A DNA stretch of 64,000 bases. Origin: Planctomycetota bacterium. Its GTDB lineage: Bacteria > Planctomycetota > Phycisphaerae > Sedimentisphaerales > Anaerobacaceae. The position numbers and the translations under genes are program-made. Of this stretch, positions 34,960 to 43,913 are shown piece by piece. The notes beneath the pieces were generated by a model. The model saw only the letters and a list, made by a program, of their open reading frames with translations. It did no database searches and was not told the DNA's origin. The stretch spans positions 1-64,000 of the forward strand of contig VRUG01000007.1 in the NCBI GenBank assembly GCA_019456255.1. Reading direction: 5' to 3'. Within the stretch, counting starts at the first letter, position 1, and every line of letters starts with the position of its first letter.

Positions 34960-36714
34960 ATGGGACAAATAGTCGTCCTTGACCAGAATATGATAAATAT
35001 GATTGCCGCAGGCGAGGTGATCGAGAGGCCTGCCAGCGTGGTCAAGGAACTAATTGAGAACAGCATTGACTCGGGCGCGACGAGAATAACCGTCTCTATC
35101 GAAGATGGGGGCAGAAAACTAATCTCTGTGACCGATGACGGCTTAGGCATGGACACCGAAGATTTGACCAATGCGTTCGAGCCCCACGCTACCAGTAAGA
35201 TCAAAACAAGCTCGGACCTGCATACGATATCGACGCTCGGATTCAGAGGAGAAGCTCTGGCAAGTATCGCCTCGATAGCCCATGTCAAAACCGTCAGCAG
35301 GCAGCAAGGTTGTGAGAACGGCAACTGCATAGAAATTGACTGCGGCGATAGAACAGATATAGGCCCCTGCAGTGCTGATTACGGCACGACGATACAGGTC
35401 AGGGACCTTTTCTATAAGCTGCCGGCGAGACGGAAATTTCTCAAAACCGCGAATACCGAATTTGGGCATATATCAGAACAGTTCACCCGCATTGCACTGG
35501 CAAACGCGAATCTGGATTTGACATTAATTCATAACGGCAGAGAGATATACCGCTTACCATCAGGGAAGTCTCTTTGCCAGCGTATAACTGAGCTGTTCTC
35601 TTCGGAAATTGCGGAAAACCTGATTGAAACTAAATCCGAAGAAAAAGGGTTGAACGTTTTTGCGATGATGGGCATGCCGGAAATCTCAAAGACAAATAAT
35701 AAGTTTCAGTATATATTTCTTAACGGCAGATTCATTCGTGACAAATTTATCGCGCACGCAATCAAAGAAGCTTACCGTGGGCATCTCGAACCGAATAGAT
35801 ACCCTGTCACTTTTTTGTTTATTGAAATGTCACCTGAAGATTTTGACGTCAATGTACACCCAACAAAAATTGAGGTGCGTTTTTATAATTCTAATTTAGT
35901 TCACTCTCAGATTTTAGGCTGCCTAAGAGAAAAGCTTTTAGGGACGGACCTCGATGTCGAGGCTAAAATTCCAATTTCACAATTCCAAAGCAAATCGCCG
36001 AGAAGTGCTGAAATTAATGACGCGATGAGTGACTTCTTCAGGAAGTATCGTCCATCCCAGAGCCAGCATAAGCTGAGTTTCCAATCCCGGTCGACACAGA
36101 CTGCGACAATCGGAGCTGCTATTGAGCCGGCGATTTATCATGAACGATTAAAGGCGATACAAATACATGACAGTTTCATAATCGTTCAAACTGATGAAGG
36201 ATTTTCGATAATTGACCAGCACGCACTTCATGAACGCATAATGTATGAGGACCTGCAGGCGAGAATTTCGGGCGGTAAGCTGGAATCGCAGAAATTACTG
36301 ATACCGGAAACATTCGAGCTAACCGACGCTGAAGCACAAATAATTAACAGCAATACCGAACTGACCGAAAAACTTGGTATTGAGTTGGCGCCTTTCGGTC
36401 CGAAGACCTATGCATGTCAGGCATTTCCAACGCTGCTGGGGAAAGTAAATCCCGTGGATTTTATCCGTGACTTGATTGGAATTATCAGCCATAGTGACAC
36501 TGATGTTGAACCGCAGGGGCTGCTTGATGAGGTCATAAATATGGCTGCATGTAAGGCCGCTATCAAGGCGGGTCAGCCTTTAAGTGAAAAAGAGATCGAA
36601 CAACTGCTCGAAGATAAAGGTAAGGCCGAAAATTCAAGCCGATGCCCGCACGGAAGACCAACTGCGATAAAGTTTTCTATAACCGAACTGGAAAAGCAAT
36701 TCAAGAGAACATAA
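34960..36714 (+). CDS. mutL: DNA mismatch repair protein MutL
   Basis: A 584-residue GHKL ATPase that couples mismatch recognition to strand removal. N-terminal motifs: 'AAGEVIERP', 'VKELIENS', 'DDGLGMD', 'GFRGEAL'. The C-terminal domain holds the endonuclease motif 'DQHALHERIMYE' from Asp419, 'ACKAAIKAG' and 'CPHGRPT', so this MutL should nick DNA itself, as in bacteria without MutH. It was probably next to gpmI before the toxin module arrived. Its stop overlaps the ATG of the next gene by one base. Confidence 0.96.
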   Translation: MGQIVVLDQNMINMIAAGEVIERPASVVKELIENSIDSGATRITVSIEDGGRKLISVTDDGLGMDTEDLTNAFEPHATSKIKTSSDLHTISTLGFRGEALASIASIAHVKTVSRQQGCENGNCIEIDCGDRTDIGPCSADYGTTIQVRDLFYKLPARRKFLKTANTEFGHISEQFTRIALANANLDLTLIHNGREIYRLPSGKSLCQRITELFSSEIAENLIETKSEEKGLNVFAMMGMPEISKTNNKFQYIFLNGRFIRDKFIAHAIKEAYRGHLEPNRYPVTFLFIEMSPEDFDVNVHPTKIEVRFYNSNLVHSQILGCLREKLLGTDLDVEAKIPISQFQSKSPRSAEINDAMSDFFRKYRPSQSQHKLSFQSRSTQTATIGAAIEPAIYHERLKAIQIHDSFIIVQTDEGFSIIDQHALHERIMYEDLQARISGGKLESQKLLIPETFELTDAEAQIINSNTELTEKLGIELAPFGPKTYACQAFPTLLGKVNPVDFIRDLIGIISHSDTDVEPQGLLDEVINMAACKAAIKAGQPLSEKEIEQLLEDKGKAENSSRCPHGRPTAIKFSITELEKQFKRT

Positions 36715-37610
36715 TGAATAAGTGGTCATGGTTATTATTAATATTAGCGTGCTGGTTTGCCGCCGGTTTTACGATGTTCGATTTCGCACCCGAGCAAGAT
36801 GCCCCTAATGCCCCGGTGCCTAATAATGTCCAAAGAATTGTTGCGACAGCTCCAAATATAACGGAGATACTTTTTGCTTTGGGATTGGAAAAGGAAATTG
36901 TCGGCGTTAGTCTTTACAGCAATTACCCTCCCAAAGCTAAAGAAAAACCGAAAATAGGGACGTTTTGGTATCCGGACATCGAAGCGATAATAGCAGCTAA
37001 GCCGGACTTGGTTGTCACCCTGGCGACAGAGCAGCAAAAGACTCTGGCTCCAAGGCTAAATCGCATCGGCTACAGAACCTTGACGCTTAAAATTAAGAAA
37101 GTAGACGACCTTTTCGTCGCGATTGATGCCATGGGCTTGGCTACTCGCAGGCAGCACCAGGCTGGCCTTTTAATGGCTGACATTAAAAATGATATTGACC
37201 ACATCTCAAATATGGTTCAAAATAAGAAAAAATTAAAAGTGCTTTATGTTGTCCAGCGAACGCCTTTGCGTGTTGCAGGCAGGGACACGTTTATTAATGA
37301 GATGATAGAAATTGCTGGCGGTGAAAATGCTATCGGCAAAACCGTGCAGCAATATCCTCCTATTGGGGGCGAACAGATTATAGTGTCAGATGTTGATGTA
37401 ATAATTGAGCCGACAATGGGGCAAAAAAATGTGGCACAACTGCGTGACAATGCTATAGAATACTGGAACAAATATACAAATATATCAGCGGTGAAGAATA
37501 AACGAATATATGTTGTCGATGATGACACTTTGTCTCAGCTTGGTCCTCGGCTTTATGAGGGAATAGAGGCTGTGGCTCGGTGTTTAAATCCTGAGCTTTT
37601 TGAGAATTAA
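36714..37610 (+). CDS. BtuF/FhuD-like ABC transporter substrate-binding protein
   Basis: A periplasmic binding protein of the cobalamin/iron-siderophore class (two-lobe fold with a rigid linker). A signal peptide covers about residues 1-22. 'RIVATAPNITEILFALGL' and 'YPDIEAIIAAKPDLVV' are typical of BtuF-like proteins. It may be a soluble form because no lipobox is clear. It overlaps the mutL stop (TAATG) and is followed by permease and ATPase genes. Ligand could be cobalamin or haem/siderophore; there is no riboswitch to decide. Confidence 0.9.
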   Translation: MNKWSWLLLILACWFAAGFTMFDFAPEQDAPNAPVPNNVQRIVATAPNITEILFALGLEKEIVGVSLYSNYPPKAKEKPKIGTFWYPDIEAIIAAKPDLVVTLATEQQKTLAPRLNRIGYRTLTLKIKKVDDLFVAIDAMGLATRRQHQAGLLMADIKNDIDHISNMVQNKKKLKVLYVVQRTPLRVAGRDTFINEMIEIAGGENAIGKTVQQYPPIGGEQIIVSDVDVIIEPTMGQKNVAQLRDNAIEYWNKYTNISAVKNKRIYVVDDDTLSQLGPRLYEGIEAVARCLNPELFEN

Positions 37611-37611
37611 G

Positions 37612-38646
37612 ATGCTGGAACTTTTAACAGTTAAAAAGTTAGTTTATCGGCTCGTGCTGGGGCTTATATTGCTGGCAGTCGTGATGCTTCTATGCTCGCT
37701 GGTAGGCAGTAAAGATATATCTTTTAAGCAGGTATTCGCGTCTTTCGACAGTTCAGGGGATATCAATTCTGATTATGAAATATTTGTGCATATTCGCTTG
37801 CCTCGTATTATTCTTGCTGCGATAGTAGGGGCGGCGTTGGCATGTTCGGGTGTAATTTTCCAGGCACTTTTGCGAAATCCTCTTGCCGACCCGTATATAC
37901 TCGGCATCTCAAGCGGTGCCGGGTTAGGGGCAATCATTGCGATTGTCAGCGGTTTTAGCTGGACACTTTGGGGACGCTCACCTATTGCGGTGTTTGCTTT
38001 TGTAGGTGCAATCGGTACGGTTTGGCTGGTGTGGTCCATAGGTCGAGTGACAGGAAAATCAAGTGTCACCGGATTGCTGCTGGCAGGCGTCGTGGTTAAC
38101 TCATTCTTTTCAGCTATGATAATGTTTTTAACCTCCGTTGCAAAAAGCGAACAGGTACAGGCAACAATTTTCTGGCTGATGGGAAATATGTCGGAAGAAA
38201 AATTTGAAATACTTTGGTTTAGCGGCGGTCTCGTTTTAGCAGGGATTGTAGCACTGTTTTACTTGTCACCGGCACTAAACGCTATCAGCTTTGGTGAAGA
38301 AGATGCAAAAAGTATGGGTATAAGCACTGCTAAAACTCAAACAATCGCCTTTGCAATCGCAGCTTCTATTACCGCTATCGCGGTTAGTCTGAGCGGGCTG
38401 ATAGGTTTTGTAGGGCTTATCATCCCGCATGCTATCCGGTTAGTGTTCGGCCCTGACCATCGCCAGTTATTGCCGCTAAGTGCTATCTTCGGTGCAGGAT
38501 TTCTTGTTGTCGCTGATACTCTGGCACGTGTTATAGTCGCTCCTGCGCAGCTGCCTGTAGGGGTTGTAACTGCTATTATAGGCGGGCCATTCTTTTTGTT
38601 TTTGCTTGTTAAATATACTCGTAAGATAGGCTGGGTGAACAAATGA
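37612..38646 (+). CDS. FecCD/BtuC-type ABC transporter permease
   Basis: A 344-residue permease with about ten membrane helices. Typical blocks are 'LRLPRIILAA'-like 'IRLPRIILAAIVGAAL', 'LLRNPLADPYILGISSGA' and 'GFVGLIIPHAIR'. It starts one base after the binding-protein stop and overlaps the ATPase gene by four bases, so the three are one operon. Confidence 0.93.
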   Translation: MLELLTVKKLVYRLVLGLILLAVVMLLCSLVGSKDISFKQVFASFDSSGDINSDYEIFVHIRLPRIILAAIVGAALACSGVIFQALLRNPLADPYILGISSGAGLGAIIAIVSGFSWTLWGRSPIAVFAFVGAIGTVWLVWSIGRVTGKSSVTGLLLAGVVVNSFFSAMIMFLTSVAKSEQVQATIFWLMGNMSEEKFEILWFSGGLVLAGIVALFYLSPALNAISFGEEDAKSMGISTAKTQTIAFAIAASITAIAVSLSGLIGFVGLIIPHAIRLVFGPDHRQLLPLSAIFGAGFLVVADTLARVIVAPAQLPVGVVTAIIGGPFFLFLLVKYTRKIGWVNK

Positions 38647-39443
38647 GCATGATTGGAGTCAATAACTTATCCTTTGCTTATACCGAAACCGAGCTTTTAA
38701 AGAAGCTTAGCTTTGAGATCGAGCAAGGCTCATTTTTGGCAATAGCAGGCCCCAATGGAGCCGGCAAAAGTACGCTGCTTAACCTGCTATCCGGAACACT
38801 GAAGCCCAAGACCGGTAAAATAACAATTAATGACAAGCCGATAGAGTCCTACAGCACTAAAACTTTAGCCCAAAAGATAGCTGTCGTAAGACAGGAATTT
38901 GTACCTATATTCGGATTTACCGTAGCCCAATCGGTTATGATGGCAAGGACAACTTATTACGGTCAACTGGGATTTGAAAGCAAAGCTGACAGAGAGATTG
39001 TCACCGAGGCACTGGAGTTAACTGACACCGCTCAATTTTCGTCAAGGCCTCTAACAAATTTAAGCGGCGGTGAAAGGCAGTGTGTATTTATCGCAAGAGC
39101 CTTCGCGCAAGATACACCCATTTTGCTTCTGGATGAACCTACTAGTTTTCTGGATTTGAAACATCAGGTCGACATATACGACCTTTTAAAAAACGCTCAA
39201 ATTGAAAAAGGCAAAACCATTATCACCGTAACACATGACATTAATCTTGCAAGTCAATATGCCGATACTGCTTTGCTCATCAGCGCCGATGGAAGTTATC
39301 ATATTGGCAAGGTTAAAGATGTCTTTTTGCCCGAACAAATCGAGAAGGTTTTCGACGTCAAAACATTTTACGGCACCGTTGGAAAGGAGAATTTTTTCCT
39401 CCCATTGGGCAAATTTGCAAAAGATAATCAGGTTATCCAATAA
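38643..39443 (+). CDS. FecE/BtuD-type ABC transporter ATPase
   Basis: A 266-residue ATP-binding subunit with Walker A 'GPNGAGKSTLL', signature 'LSGGERQ' and Walker B 'LLLDEPTSFLD', then the switch His in 'VTHDINLA'. The family is that of cobalamin and ferric-siderophore importers. It starts inside the end of the permease gene (ATGA overlap). It completes the mutL-linked import operon. Confidence 0.94.
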   Translation: MSMIGVNNLSFAYTETELLKKLSFEIEQGSFLAIAGPNGAGKSTLLNLLSGTLKPKTGKITINDKPIESYSTKTLAQKIAVVRQEFVPIFGFTVAQSVMMARTTYYGQLGFESKADREIVTEALELTDTAQFSSRPLTNLSGGERQCVFIARAFAQDTPILLLDEPTSFLDLKHQVDIYDLLKNAQIEKGKTIITVTHDINLASQYADTALLISADGSYHIGKVKDVFLPEQIEKVFDVKTFYGTVGKENFFLPLGKFAKDNQVIQ

Positions 39444-39544
39444 TTCCTTGACAAATTCCATCAATACCCGCTGCCAGCCCGTTGCCGTAACCCTTTGCAA
39501 ATAAAGCACTTACGCAATCAAGCTCGAATGGTTTACCCCGCGTC

Positions 39545-39617
39545 ACTATACTCCTATAGTTTGTAATTAAAATTTTGCATAAAACTAATTATATAACATA
39601 ATTTAATATGTTATAAT
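39545..39617 (+). promoter_or_regulatory. Palindrome-bearing promoter region for the DksA-like gene
   Basis: A 9-bp inverted repeat TATAACATA (39592-39600) / TATGTTATA (39607-39615) overlaps a TATAAT at 39612-39617. A second, 6-bp inverted repeat ACTATA/TATAGT lies at 39545-39560. The -35 box is poor, so an activator or repressor may act here. Confidence 0.45.
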
Positions 39618-39676
39618 GACGTATTCTTTAGGTTGACAAAGAGTTAGTTTAGCAACAGGAAAGGTGAGATAGACAA

Positions 39677-40138
39677 GTGGCGAAGAAAAGTAAAAAAACA
39701 ACAAAGAAAAAAACAAGCACAACTCGGAAAAAGAAAGAATCTTTGACCGTTGCTGAAATTAAACACTTCGAGCAAATGCTCCTGGTAAAACGCGAGGAGA
39801 TTGTTGGCAACGTAACTGAGATGGAGGATGAGATTCTTAAGAAATCAAGGCTTGATTCAAGCGGAGACCTGTCAAGCATGCCGATTCATATGGCCGACCT
39901 TGGTTCGGATAATTACGAGCAGGAGTTCGCTTTGGGTCTGATGGATAGCGAGAGAAAATTATTGCATGCAATCGATGACGCACTTTTGCGTATTCAGGAC
40001 AAAACTTACGGTATCTGCGAAGGTACCGGTAAATCAATCCAAAAAGCCCGGCTTGAAGCTCAGCCATGGGCAAGATATTCTGTTGAACATGCCAGAATGC
40101 TGGAAGAGGGACTGGTATACGAAACGGAAGAAGAATAA
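39677..40138 (+). CDS. DksA/TraR-like protein lacking its zinc-finger cysteines
   Basis: A 153-residue protein with a Lys-rich tail (1-22), a coiled coil and the DksA C-terminal signature 'YGICEGTGKSIQKARLEAQP'. In standard DksA the zinc is held by C-x2-C ... C-x2-C. Here only the first Cys is kept, the next reads 'GTG' and the second pair ('YSVEHA') is gone. Cysteine-poor DksA variants exist and can work without zinc. The coiled-coil tip, which would contact RNA polymerase, is not clearly of the DxxDxA form. It starts at GTG 39677. yacG follows. Confidence 0.85.
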   Translation: MAKKSKKTTKKKTSTTRKKKESLTVAEIKHFEQMLLVKREEIVGNVTEMEDEILKKSRLDSSGDLSSMPIHMADLGSDNYEQEFALGLMDSERKLLHAIDDALLRIQDKTYGICEGTGKSIQKARLEAQPWARYSVEHARMLEEGLVYETEEE

Positions 40139-40164
40139 ATTAATCTCAAATTTGTATCTTAATC

Positions 40165-40356
40165 ATGAAACACAGATGTCCGATCTGCAATAAGGTTATC
40201 ACGTCATTACCTCAGGAAAAACTTAAAAAAGGGGAATTTTTTCCATTTTGCTCTCTTCGCTGTAAGCTTGTCGATTTAGGGTCCTGGTTAGATTCAAACT
40301 ATAAAATAATTTCGACCTCTGACAGCAGCGAAAATGAGTTTGAACAAAAGGTGTAA
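40165..40356 (+). CDS. yacG: YacG-type zinc-binding protein (DNA gyrase inhibitor family)
   Basis: A 63-residue protein with the YacG pattern 'CPICNK' ... 'FCSLRCKLVDLGSWLDSNYKI'. In E. coli YacG binds one zinc through these four cysteines and inhibits gyrase. It lies 26 bases after the DksA-like gene. Confidence 0.9.
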   Translation: MKHRCPICNKVITSLPQEKLKKGEFFPFCSLRCKLVDLGSWLDSNYKIISTSDSSENEFEQKV

Positions 40357-40373
40357 AAATATCATAAAATCTA

Positions 40374-40403
40374 TTGAAATCCGGCTGTAATAAGTTATAT
40401 ATA
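40374..40403 (+). promoter_or_regulatory. Possible promoter for the membrane protein at 40463
   Basis: TTGAAA (40374-40379), 18-base spacer, TATATA (40398-40403), 60 bases before the ATG. Confidence 0.4.
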
Positions 40404-40462
40404 CCGTTGTATTCGTTCTTTCTTGAAACCACTAAAATCGCAACCTTTTGAAAGGATGCAAA

Positions 40463-41722
40463 ATGGATAGCGAAAAAGAAAGTACACAAATTCTGGACAA
40501 TTTTCTTTTCCCGAAAATATTTCAAACATTTCGCCTGGCTATCGGGCCTAGCAAATTGATAATTGCCTTTCTTGGTTTAATTATTATTGCCTTCGCAGGC
40601 AAAGTAATGGATGTCAGCAATACTGTTGTTGTGGCCAATAATGGCAATACCGAATTGCAGGTTTATTTGTCAACCCCTGACCAATTGCCGCAATTTATTA
40701 AGACAAACAAGGAAATTGGTCTGAATCAGGGCGTATATACAACGTTTTGGCAATTCGCAACAGGAAAATTTCAGGACATATTAAATTCGATGTTCGCCTT
40801 TAACTTTACCGCTATTGCTTCGCATCTTGCCGACTATTCAAAAGCAATGATATGGTTAATGAGACACCACCCCATCTATTCTATAATTTTCATAGCGATA
40901 AAACTTGTAGTGATTTCTATTGTCGGTGGTGCTATTTGCCGAAGTACGGCATTACAATTCGCACGTAACGAAAAGCCGGGTCTGGTTGAATCTTTGCGTT
41001 TTAGTACGAAGAAATTTACAAGTTTTTTTGCGGCACCTTTAGTGCCAATCGCAATAATCATTGCACTTGGCTCAGTCATATTCCTCATAGGGGTAATAGG
41101 CAACATCCCTGCAATAGGCGAATTAGTAATCGCAATATCATTTCCAATCATCTTAACTATAGGGACTTTTATTGCTGTTATCACCATAGGTGCCGTTGCC
41201 GGTTTTAATTTAATGTTTCCTGCTGTGGCCTATGACGGTTCGGACTCCTTTGACGCGATAAGCCGTTCCTTTAGTTATGTATACGCCAGACCCTGGCGAA
41301 TGGGCTTTTATACGGCATTGGCAGCTGTCTATGGCGCTATTTGCTATCTCTTTGTTCGTTTCTTTGCATTTCTGTTGACCTGGCTTAGCCATAGCTTTTT
41401 ACAACTCGGTATTTGGGTCAATAGCGATAGTGACATTAATAAACTCAATGCGATTTGGCCCGAGCCCAGTTTTATGGATTTCGGATTGTCTGGGACCGCG
41501 GCCAGCTGGTCACAATCAGTCTCTGCCTTTTTGATACACTTAAGCTTGTTGGCAATTGTTGGCCTGCTTGTTTCCTTTGTAATAAGCTTTTATTTCTCTG
41601 CCAATACGATAATCTACGCAGCTCTGCGAAAAAGAGTCGATAATACCGCTCTGGGGGACATTTATATAAATCTGGACGATATTAAAAACAACCTTGATGC
41701 GGGCGAAACCAAGCCCGAATAA
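40463..41722 (+). CDS. Multi-TM membrane protein, unrecognised
   Basis: A 419-residue integral membrane protein with about six helices (near 30-50, 130-155, 185-210, 215-245, 270-300 and 360-385). It lacks recognisable transporter motifs; 'DAISRSFSYVYARPWRMGFY' is reminiscent of the conserved loop in DUF975/DUF4013-like membrane families, but this is only an impression. AAAGGA lies six bases before ATG 40463. Function unknown. Confidence 0.72.
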   Translation: MDSEKESTQILDNFLFPKIFQTFRLAIGPSKLIIAFLGLIIIAFAGKVMDVSNTVVVANNGNTELQVYLSTPDQLPQFIKTNKEIGLNQGVYTTFWQFATGKFQDILNSMFAFNFTAIASHLADYSKAMIWLMRHHPIYSIIFIAIKLVVISIVGGAICRSTALQFARNEKPGLVESLRFSTKKFTSFFAAPLVPIAIIIALGSVIFLIGVIGNIPAIGELVIAISFPIILTIGTFIAVITIGAVAGFNLMFPAVAYDGSDSFDAISRSFSYVYARPWRMGFYTALAAVYGAICYLFVRFFAFLLTWLSHSFLQLGIWVNSDSDINKLNAIWPEPSFMDFGLSGTAASWSQSVSAFLIHLSLLAIVGLLVSFVISFYFSANTIIYAALRKRVDNTALGDIYINLDDIKNNLDAGETKPE

Positions 41723-41814
41723 TCCCAATAATAGCTTTGTATAGTAAAAATTTATCTGGGCTCATCATCCATCTATCCGGATTATATACGGCATTTATAT
41801 TAGTATACTAAGTC

Positions 41815-41843
41815 TTGACACGTTCTTAAGCTATTGATAGAAT
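41815..41843 (+). promoter_or_regulatory. Sigma-70-type promoter for the CapD-like gene
   Basis: TTGACA (41815-41820), 17-base spacer, TAGAAT (41838-41843), 35 bases before the ATG. Confidence 0.6.
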
Positions 41844-41878
41844 TAGAGTTGCGTATAATTATAGTGAGACGATTTATA

Positions 41879-43837
41879 ATGCCAGAACAAATACCGGATC
41901 AGGATACAAACGTAGCAGCAACTGATGACAGCACCGATTCTGGCGAAGTGGAGGTACGGCCAACACTGCTGTTGCGATACCGCAAACTTTTGATCATACT
42001 TGCGCACGCCTTTGTTTTTGCACTATCATTGCTGCTTTCTTTCCTGCTGGCCAAAAATATGCGTTTCACTGACGGGTGGTTTTTCGAACAATATCCTCGC
42101 ATGTTAATAGGTTTTGTTATTATCAAACTTATTGTCTTCGGTTTCTTCAAACAATATCGCGGATGGTGGCGATATGTAAGTATATCGGATCTTACCGGCA
42201 TCACAAGTTCTTCGGTTTTGAGCACATTAATAATTGTAACTTTATGGTTCGCAGTTGTGCTAAATGTTGCTCCAGTCCGCCAACACCTTCAAAGTATCGC
42301 CGATGTGGCTCAAAGTATATTTTTGCTTGATATGGCTACCACAGTCTTATTACTTGCAGGTTTGCGTATGTTAATTCGACTGTACTATGAAGAGTTCCGC
42401 AGTGTTGAAAGCGGAAGATTGAAACGATTTCTCATAGTCGGTGCAGGCAATGCCGGAGAGGCATTACTTAGAGAAATTCATCGTATGGCCGTCACGGAAT
42501 ACGAAGTTATTGGCTTTGTCGATGATGAACAAGTCAAACAGGGAACCAGCATTCATGGTTTACCGATACTTGGCCTTGTAGAACAGTTGCCACAAATTTG
42601 CGAAGAAAGGAATATTGAGGAAATAGCTATCGCCATTCCTTCTGCAACGCACCAGCAACTAAGACATGTCATTCAGGTATGCGAAGGTACGAAAATCCGA
42701 TTCCGAACAGTGCCGTCGATTACTGATATAGCTTCCGGGAAATTTCGTGTATCACAAATTCGCGATGTTGATATCAATGACCTTCTCGGCAGAGAAACCG
42801 TTCGGCTTGATTTGCCCTTAATAGAAACATTTGTCAAAGATAAAATAATTCTTGTCACCGGTGCCGGCGGTTCAATTGGTTCTGAAATGAGCAGGCAGGT
42901 TTGCAACTTTAACCCTAAGCTTCTATTGCTTGTTGAACAGGCGGAAAATCCTCTTTTTCATATTGAGCGTGAACTTAATAAAGACTTTGCAGCGGTAAAT
43001 AAAAAGGCAATTATTTGCGACATCACGGATAAAGTCCGTGTCGATGAAATTTTTAACCGATATAAGCCAAAAGTAGTTATTCACGCAGCTGCTCACAAGC
43101 ATGTCCCCTTGATGGAAACCAATCCTGGCGAAGCAGTCAAAAATAATATTGTTGGAACCAGGACCATTGCAGATGCCTCGGACAAACACAATGCTAATAG
43201 TTTCGTTATGATAAGTACGGATAAAGCGGTTAATCCTACTTCAATTATGGGCTCTTCAAAGCGTGTAGCAGAAATGTATATTCAGGGGCTAAACGAAATA
43301 AGTGAAACAGACTTTGTTACTGTGCGTTTTGGTAACGTTCTTGGTTCAAACGGCTCTGTCGTTCCTATTTTCAAAAAGCAAATAGCTAACGGCGGGCCTG
43401 TAACTGTAACTCATCCGGAAATGAAAAGATACTTCATGACTATACCTGAAGCGAGTCAACTTGTACTCCAGGCCGCCTCGATGGGTAAAGGTGGAGAAGT
43501 TTTCGTACTCGACATGGGTGAGTCTGTTAAGATTGTAGACCTTGCTACTGAGCTTATTACCCTTAGCGGTTTTAGGCCCGGAGAGGATATCGAGATTGTT
43601 TTCACAGGCCAGCGCCCCGGCGAGAAGCTCTTTGAGGAACTTTCAATCAAAGGCGAAGATATGCAGCCTACAAGACATTCCAAAATTGGAATCTGGAAAA
43701 ACATTCCAATGGATAGAGGGAAACTCCTCGCCAGCATAGAAAGGCTTGTGGAAATATCCCAAACACAGGATCATGACAAGATTGTTGAGAGAATAAAAGA
43801 GATTGTTCCTGAATATATTGGTGACAATAATAATTAG
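41879..43837 (+). CDS. CapD/PglF-type nucleotide-sugar 4,6-dehydratase
   Basis: A 652-residue membrane-bound enzyme: four N-terminal helices (about 35-165), a first nucleotide fold ('IVGAGNAGEALL' near 185), then a short-chain dehydrogenase domain with 'VTGAGGSIGSE' at about 326. The catalytic site reads 'MGSSK' (Met457, Lys461), where classic enzymes have YxxxK; this Met form is typical of the PglF/WbpM/FlaA1 group that turns UDP-GlcNAc into a 4-keto-6-deoxy sugar. Such products feed O-antigen, capsule or protein glycans, and here possibly flagellin. It ends at a strong bidirectional terminator. Confidence 0.92.
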   Translation: MPEQIPDQDTNVAATDDSTDSGEVEVRPTLLLRYRKLLIILAHAFVFALSLLLSFLLAKNMRFTDGWFFEQYPRMLIGFVIIKLIVFGFFKQYRGWWRYVSISDLTGITSSSVLSTLIIVTLWFAVVLNVAPVRQHLQSIADVAQSIFLLDMATTVLLLAGLRMLIRLYYEEFRSVESGRLKRFLIVGAGNAGEALLREIHRMAVTEYEVIGFVDDEQVKQGTSIHGLPILGLVEQLPQICEERNIEEIAIAIPSATHQQLRHVIQVCEGTKIRFRTVPSITDIASGKFRVSQIRDVDINDLLGRETVRLDLPLIETFVKDKIILVTGAGGSIGSEMSRQVCNFNPKLLLLVEQAENPLFHIERELNKDFAAVNKKAIICDITDKVRVDEIFNRYKPKVVIHAAAHKHVPLMETNPGEAVKNNIVGTRTIADASDKHNANSFVMISTDKAVNPTSIMGSSKRVAEMYIQGLNEISETDFVTVRFGNVLGSNGSVVPIFKKQIANGGPVTVTHPEMKRYFMTIPEASQLVLQAASMGKGGEVFVLDMGESVKIVDLATELITLSGFRPGEDIEIVFTGQRPGEKLFEELSIKGEDMQPTRHSKIGIWKNIPMDRGKLLASIERLVEISQTQDHDKIVERIKEIVPEYIGDNNN

Positions 43838-43855
43838 TCTCAGCAGCATTTACAT

Positions 43856-43885
43856 AAAAAAAAGCCGGACATAATATCCGGCTTT
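43856..43885. terminator. Bidirectional terminator between capD-like gene and xerC
   Basis: Arms AAAGCCGGA (43861-43869) and TCCGGCTTT (43877-43885) with a CATAATA loop, and a run of eight As on the left that is a T-run for the xerC strand. It separates convergent genes. Confidence 0.8.
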
Positions 43886-43913
43886 CAAATCGCTTAGTTA
43901 TCTGCTATTAATA

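Noticed and set aside
36642-39443. Cobalamin riboswitch expected for a BtuFCD-like operon
   Set aside because: The operon follows mutL without a gap, so no room exists for a riboswitch, and the ligand stays open.
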